Origin: Hyphobacterium marinum
GTDB lineage: Bacteria; Pseudomonadota; Alphaproteobacteria; Caulobacterales; Maricaulaceae
Assembly: GCF_036330325.1 (NCBI RefSeq)
Contig: NZ_JAZDRO010000001.1
Location: 930,001 to 994,000 of the forward strand
DNA length: 64,000 bases
Direction: 5' to 3'
Positions 60,806 through 64,000 of the stretch are shown one piece after another. The position numbers and the translations under genes are program-made. Position 1 is the first letter of the stretch. Every line of letters starts with the position of its first letter. A model generated the notes under the pieces. That model did not search any database. It saw only the letters and a list, made by a program, of their open reading frames with translations, and was not told the origin of the DNA.

Positions 60806-61686
60806 TCGCGGCTTTTCTGCTGGGATTGGCGATTCAGGGCAGTGCCGCTGCCGATCCGATCGGCGACCTGCTGACGGCGGACGCGACCATGGCAGAAGCC
60901 ACCGAGCCGGGCGAATCCACGCTGGGCATGGAGTGTGTCGGCCCCTTCATCCAGGGTGCGACAATCATCTGCCGCGCCGCGCCGGGCACAGTGATTGCTC
61001 TGGGTGACCAGAGCGCAACGGCGGACGCGGAGGGCTGGGCCATTCTCGGTCTCGACCGCGATGCCGGTCCGGAAGTCGTGATGCGTGCCGATCTGGCGGG
61101 CGGCACGCGGATCGAGACGACCCATGCCGTCGAGCAACGCGAATACGACATTCAGCGGATCGAGGGCGTGCCCCAGAACACGGTGACACCGCCGGAAGAA
61201 GCCCTGGTCCGTATCCGCGAACAGTCCCGCCAGAAAGCTGCCGCCTATACATCGCGCTGGGACGGGAATGGTTTCGCGGGCGGGTTCATCCCGCCGGCTG
61301 ACGGCATCATCACGGGGGTCTACGGGTCGCAGCGCTATTACAATGGCGAGCCGCGCCGCCCGCACTACGGGCTCGACTACGCCAATGATGCCGGCACACC
61401 GGTCGTGGCGGTTGCGGACGGGATCGTTACGCTGGCTGATGACGATATGTATTACGAGGGTGGCCTCATCTTCATCGACCACGGGCAAGGCTTTACCAGC
61501 GCCTTCCTGCATCTGAGCGAGGTTGATGTGGAAGTCGGCCAGATCGTTCGTCAGGGCGACCGGATCGGGTCCATTGGTGCAGGCGGAAGAGCGACCGGGG
61601 CCCATGTCGACTGGCGCATCAAGTGGCGTAACCGCTATATCGATCCGGCGCTGGCGCTTGAACTCGACTTGTCGGCTTTGCGGTAG
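60802..61686 (+). CDS. Exported M23-family metallopeptidase
   Basis: 294 residues with a signal peptide (MIAAFLLGLAIQGSAAA). The LytM fold is in the C-terminal half. RRPHYGLDYAN supplies the HxxxD zinc ligands (His188, Asp192); the final motif is TGAHVDWRIKW, with His268 then Asp270 where most members have His-x-His. Variants of this type are common in alphaproteobacteria and may still bind zinc. It should cut or bind peptidoglycan crosslinks. Its last 52 bases overlap the convergent acyltransferase gene. Confidence 0.88.
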   Translation: MIAAFLLGLAIQGSAAADPIGDLLTADATMAEATEPGESTLGMECVGPFIQGATIICRAAPGTVIALGDQSATADAEGWAILGLDRDAGPEVVMRADLAGGTRIETTHAVEQREYDIQRIEGVPQNTVTPPEEALVRIREQSRQKAAAYTSRWDGNGFAGGFIPPADGIITGVYGSQRYYNGEPRRPHYGLDYANDAGTPVVAVADGIVTLADDDMYYEGGLIFIDHGQGFTSAFLHLSEVDVEVGQIVRQGDRIGSIGAGGRATGAHVDWRIKWRNRYIDPALALELDLSALR

Positions 61687-62576
61687 ATCGCCTTGTCCCA
61701 GCGGCGGTGGACCCAGAACCACTGCTCCGGGGCCTCCACAATCCGGTCCTCGATGAAGGCGTTGATCTTCGCCACTGTCTCGACAACGGCTGCGGCCTTG
61801 TCCGGATTCTCGCTCGGCGTGATCGGCGGATAGAAGGTCATGCGGAAGCGCGCGCCTTCGAGGCGCCGTGTGATTACCGGAATAATCGGCGCGCCGACCC
61901 GCATGGCGAGCTTGGTCGGTCCCGGGGCCGTCATGGCATCAAAGCCAAAGAAGGGCGCGGCAACGCCATCATTCATCTTCTGATCGTTCATCAGCGCAAC
62001 GGATGTTCCCTTGCGCAGCGCCGCGATCAGCGCCTTGGCCCCGTCGCTGCCCTTCGCGGTCAGCAGGCGAATGCCGTATTCGTGTCGCGAGTCCAGAATA
62101 CGCTTGTCGATCAGTGGGTTATTGGCGTGGCGGTAGGTGATGTTGAGATCGAGCCCGGTCCAGGCGAGCGCGGCCCCCATCACTTCCCAGTTGGAAAAAT
62201 GCCCGCTGATGACGATCGCGGCTTCGCCATTGCGCATCCCCTCGACATGTTCGAGCCCCTCGATCTCGACGCGTTCGAGGACTTTCTCGCCGGCGAATTC
62301 GGCCATGTGCGGGGTCTCGCCCAGCATGCGGCCGAACCCGTCCCACATGCGCGAGAGCAGGCGGTCGATCTCCGGCTTCTTCGCGTCGGGGAAGGCGCGC
62401 TGCATGTTCACGCGCGCGACATGGTGGGTCGAGGTCAACGGACCGATGAAGCGCAGGATCGCCCCGCCCATGGTGCTGGCCCGGTCGAGCGGGAACAGCC
62501 GGAAGAAGCCGTTATAGGCGTCCCAGATCAGCGCTTCGGCGCGCCAGCCGATTTTCTGCCAGATCGACACGCTCAT
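61635..62576 (-). CDS. Lysophospholipid/lipid A acyltransferase (LpxL/HtrB-like)
   Basis: 313 residues. The HX4E catalytic motif is SGHFSNWEVMG; NITYRHANNP and MNDQKMNDGVAAPFFG are family typical. It adds a secondary acyl chain to lipid A. The gene order waaA-lpxK-lpxL-like supports this. ATGA overlap joins it to lpxK. Its last 52 bases lie in the M23 gene on the other strand, so the C-terminal tail is shared coding space. Confidence 0.92.
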   Translation of the reverse strand: MSVSIWQKIGWRAEALIWDAYNGFFRLFPLDRASTMGGAILRFIGPLTSTHHVARVNMQRAFPDAKKPEIDRLLSRMWDGFGRMLGETPHMAEFAGEKVLERVEIEGLEHVEGMRNGEAAIVISGHFSNWEVMGAALAWTGLDLNITYRHANNPLIDKRILDSRHEYGIRLLTAKGSDGAKALIAALRKGTSVALMNDQKMNDGVAAPFFGFDAMTAPGPTKLAMRVGAPIIPVITRRLEGARFRMTFYPPITPSENPDKAAAVVETVAKINAFIEDRIVEAPEQWFWVHRRWDKAIYRKADKSSSSASAGSI

Positions 62577-63601
62577 GACGTCTTGTCCTCTAGCTGTTCG
62601 GCCTTGGCAGCGTCCATGGCGTCGAGCAACAAAGCCTTGAATCGTTCCGGCTCGCGAAAGGCGGCGCGTACCGGCCAGGCAGTGATGGCGGTGCGGTACT
62701 CGGCTGGAATGCGGACCCAGTCCTTTTCCGTGGTGACCAGTGACGCGCCGTGACCATCGGCAAGGTCACGCAGTTCGGCCAGCTCGCGCGGACTGTAGGG
62801 ATGATGGTCGGAAAAACCGCGCGTCTCGGCGACCTGCCCCCCGGCGGCGGTCAGTGAATCGAAGAATTTCTGCGGGCGGCCAATCCCCGCAAAGGCGACC
62901 AGCTTTTCTTGCGGCGGCGGTGAAACCGGTTCCAGCCAAGCGGTCAGGACCGGAATTTCCAGCTCATCGAGATCAAGAGCGCGCAGGTCCGGTTCGGTCT
63001 CTCCATCCGGCATCATGACAATGACGGCCTGGGCACGGGCCAGACCGGCGGCGACGGGCTCGCGCAGGGGGCCGGCCGGAAAGACGCGGCCATTTCCCCA
63101 ACCGGCTTCGCCATCGACCACGAGAATGGAGAAGTCCTTTCCAAGGCGCGGATTCTGGTAGCCGTCATCGAGCACGATCGCCTTCGCGCCGGCGACACCG
63201 GCCTGACGCGCGCCGAAAACCCGGTCGCGGCTGATCCAGGTCGGTGCCACACGCGCCAGAAGCCGCGGCTCGTCGCCGGTATCTTCCGCGGTCTGGCGGT
63301 CGGGGTCGACCCGCACTGGGCCGGTCAGCGATCCGCCATAGCCCCGTGTCACGGAATGGGCGGTAATCTTCCGTTCGTTGAAGGTTTCCAGCGCGGCGAT
63401 GGCGATGGGTGTCTTTCCCGTACCGCCCAGCGTCAGATTGCCAATACAGACGACAAAGGGTGGAACCTCTACCGGGACAGTTCGGGCGATCCTGCGCGCG
63501 CCGGCCCATTCATAGATTCGCGACAGCGGGGTAAAGGCGGCCTGGGCGACGCTGCCCAGCGCACCGGCCTTGCCGCCGGACCAGAAGCGGGGCGGCTTCA
63601 C
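62573..63601 (-). CDS. lpxK: Tetraacyldisaccharide 4'-kinase
   Basis: 342 residues. The P-loop is GNLTLGGTGKTPIAIAAL, and IVLDDGYQNPRLGKDFS is the LpxK Walker-B-like segment. It phosphorylates the lipid A precursor. It overlaps waaA by four bases upstream and the acyltransferase gene by four bases downstream, forming a tight operon. Confidence 0.96.
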   Translation of the reverse strand: MKPPRFWSGGKAGALGSVAQAAFTPLSRIYEWAGARRIARTVPVEVPPFVVCIGNLTLGGTGKTPIAIAALETFNERKITAHSVTRGYGGSLTGPVRVDPDRQTAEDTGDEPRLLARVAPTWISRDRVFGARQAGVAGAKAIVLDDGYQNPRLGKDFSILVVDGEAGWGNGRVFPAGPLREPVAAGLARAQAVIVMMPDGETEPDLRALDLDELEIPVLTAWLEPVSPPPQEKLVAFAGIGRPQKFFDSLTAAGGQVAETRGFSDHHPYSPRELAELRDLADGHGASLVTTEKDWVRIPAEYRTAITAWPVRAAFREPERFKALLLDAMDAAKAEQLEDKTS

Positions 63602-64000
63602 GACAGGCTCCCGGCGAAGATCGGCCGAATCGCGGACATCGTTATTTTGAGCGCGCCGCCCGACGCGACGGTGAGAGCCTTGGTCACGGCGTCAGCCTGC
63701 GGCCCCTTGCCCGACCAGATCGCATCAACGGCATCGGCGATGGCCTCGGCATCGCTGGCGAAAATCGCGGCGTCGTGTTGGCGATAGGCGGCATAAACAT
63801 CGTCGAAGCTGGCGGTGAACGGGCCGGAGATGATGCTCGCACCGGCCTTGCTGGCCTCAATGGGATTGTGACCGCCAATGCCGTCGATCAGGCTGCCGCC
63901 GATCAGCGCGGCGGGGGCCAGCCCATACCAGAGCGGCATTTCACCGAGCGTGTCGGCCAGCCAGACCGTCGAGTCCGCGTCGGGCACCTCGCCGGATGAC
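63598..64000 (-). CDS. waaA: 3-deoxy-D-manno-octulosonic acid transferase (C-terminal part)
   Basis: About 133 residues of the C-terminus are visible; the rest is beyond the right edge. The frame stays open to the edge. WLADTLGEMPLWYGLAPAAL and GGSLIDGIGGHNPIEAS are the hallmark of KdtA/WaaA, which transfers Kdo to lipid IVA. First gene of the waaA-lpxK-lpxL-like run, whose genes overlap by four bases. Confidence 0.92.
   Translation of the reverse strand, partial: SSGEVPDADSTVWLADTLGEMPLWYGLAPAALIGGSLIDGIGGHNPIEASKAGASIISGPFTASFDDVYAAYRQHDAAIFASDAEAIADAVDAIWSGKGPQADAVTKALTVASGGALKITMSAIRPIFAGSLS

Overview
The window looks like a chromosomal segment of a GC-rich, stalked or dimorphic alphaproteobacterium of the Caulobacterales/Maricaulales/Hyphomonadaceae type. 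The evidence is a PodJ-type polarity protein with the characteristic N-terminus, a TipF-type degenerate EAL protein, an alpha-type HisRS, a groESL operon with a CIRCE element, a SapC-family protein, a BamF-like DUF3035 lipoprotein next to lspA, and intergenic palindromic repeats of the kind common in this group. I see no tRNA, rRNA, CRISPR array, insertion sequence, phage block or plasmid gene. This is ordinary core genome with a few odd small loci.

Layout. 0-4.2 kb: 5' part of podJ (minus strand, running off the left edge) and an acidic secreted protein. 4.3-12 kb: a fatty-acid (possibly branched-chain) oxidation block of a MerR regulator with an upstream dyad, two different acyl-CoA dehydrogenases, a thiolase and a FadB-like bifunctional protein, interrupted by two small hypothetical genes. 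12-12.6 kb: a gene-free cluster of palindromic repeats. 12.6-17.4 kb: an acidic protein, ankyrin protein, unknown exported protein and Tat-exported amidohydrolase. 17.4-21.6 kb: LigB-type dioxygenase divergent from a LysR regulator, then an FAD monooxygenase overlapping an orphan cytosine-C5 DNA methyltransferase. 21.7-29.3 kb: lipoproteins, a thioesterase, Zur/Fur, SapC and a DsbD/ScsB-like disulfide reductase. 29.4-32.7 kb: pgi, hisS and a candidate small RNA. 32.7-36.2 kb: a 48-residue lipoprotein, a hendecad-repeat envelope protein, a gap with two strong hairpins, a NagZ-like glycosidase, and a predicted membrane-anchored ribbon-helix-helix protein. 36.3-38.4 kb: groESL. 38.5-49.4 kb: OmpA-like lipoprotein, tipF, HAD hydrolase, MaoC, ribF, ileS, lspA, DUF3035, half-size GDT1 transporter and mutL. 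49.6-57.7 kb: stand-alone NIT sensor, rsmD/rluB, tadA, GNAT, TSUP permease, an ACAD11-type dehydrogenase with a nearby phosphotransferase, and an amidohydrolase. 57.7-64 kb: purD, xseA, DUF2093, M23 peptidase, and the lipid A/LPS genes lpxL-like, lpxK and waaA (cut by the right edge).

How the genes fit together. The 4.3-12 kb block supplies successive beta-oxidation steps. The dehydrogenase/phosphotransferase pair at 53.7-56.4 kb could feed 4-hydroxyacyl-CoAs into that route. Envelope maintenance is a second theme (lspA, BamF-like, OmpA-like, lipid A acylation, M23, NagZ-like). Cell polarity and cell-cycle control is a third: podJ and tipF each have CtrA-like or GANTC motifs upstream. The items most worth a second look are the split ACAD11-like pair, the predicted membrane-tethered RHH protein with tandem upstream repeats, the sRNA candidate after hisS, the paired hairpins before the glycosidase, and the 11-residue-repeat lipoprotein.
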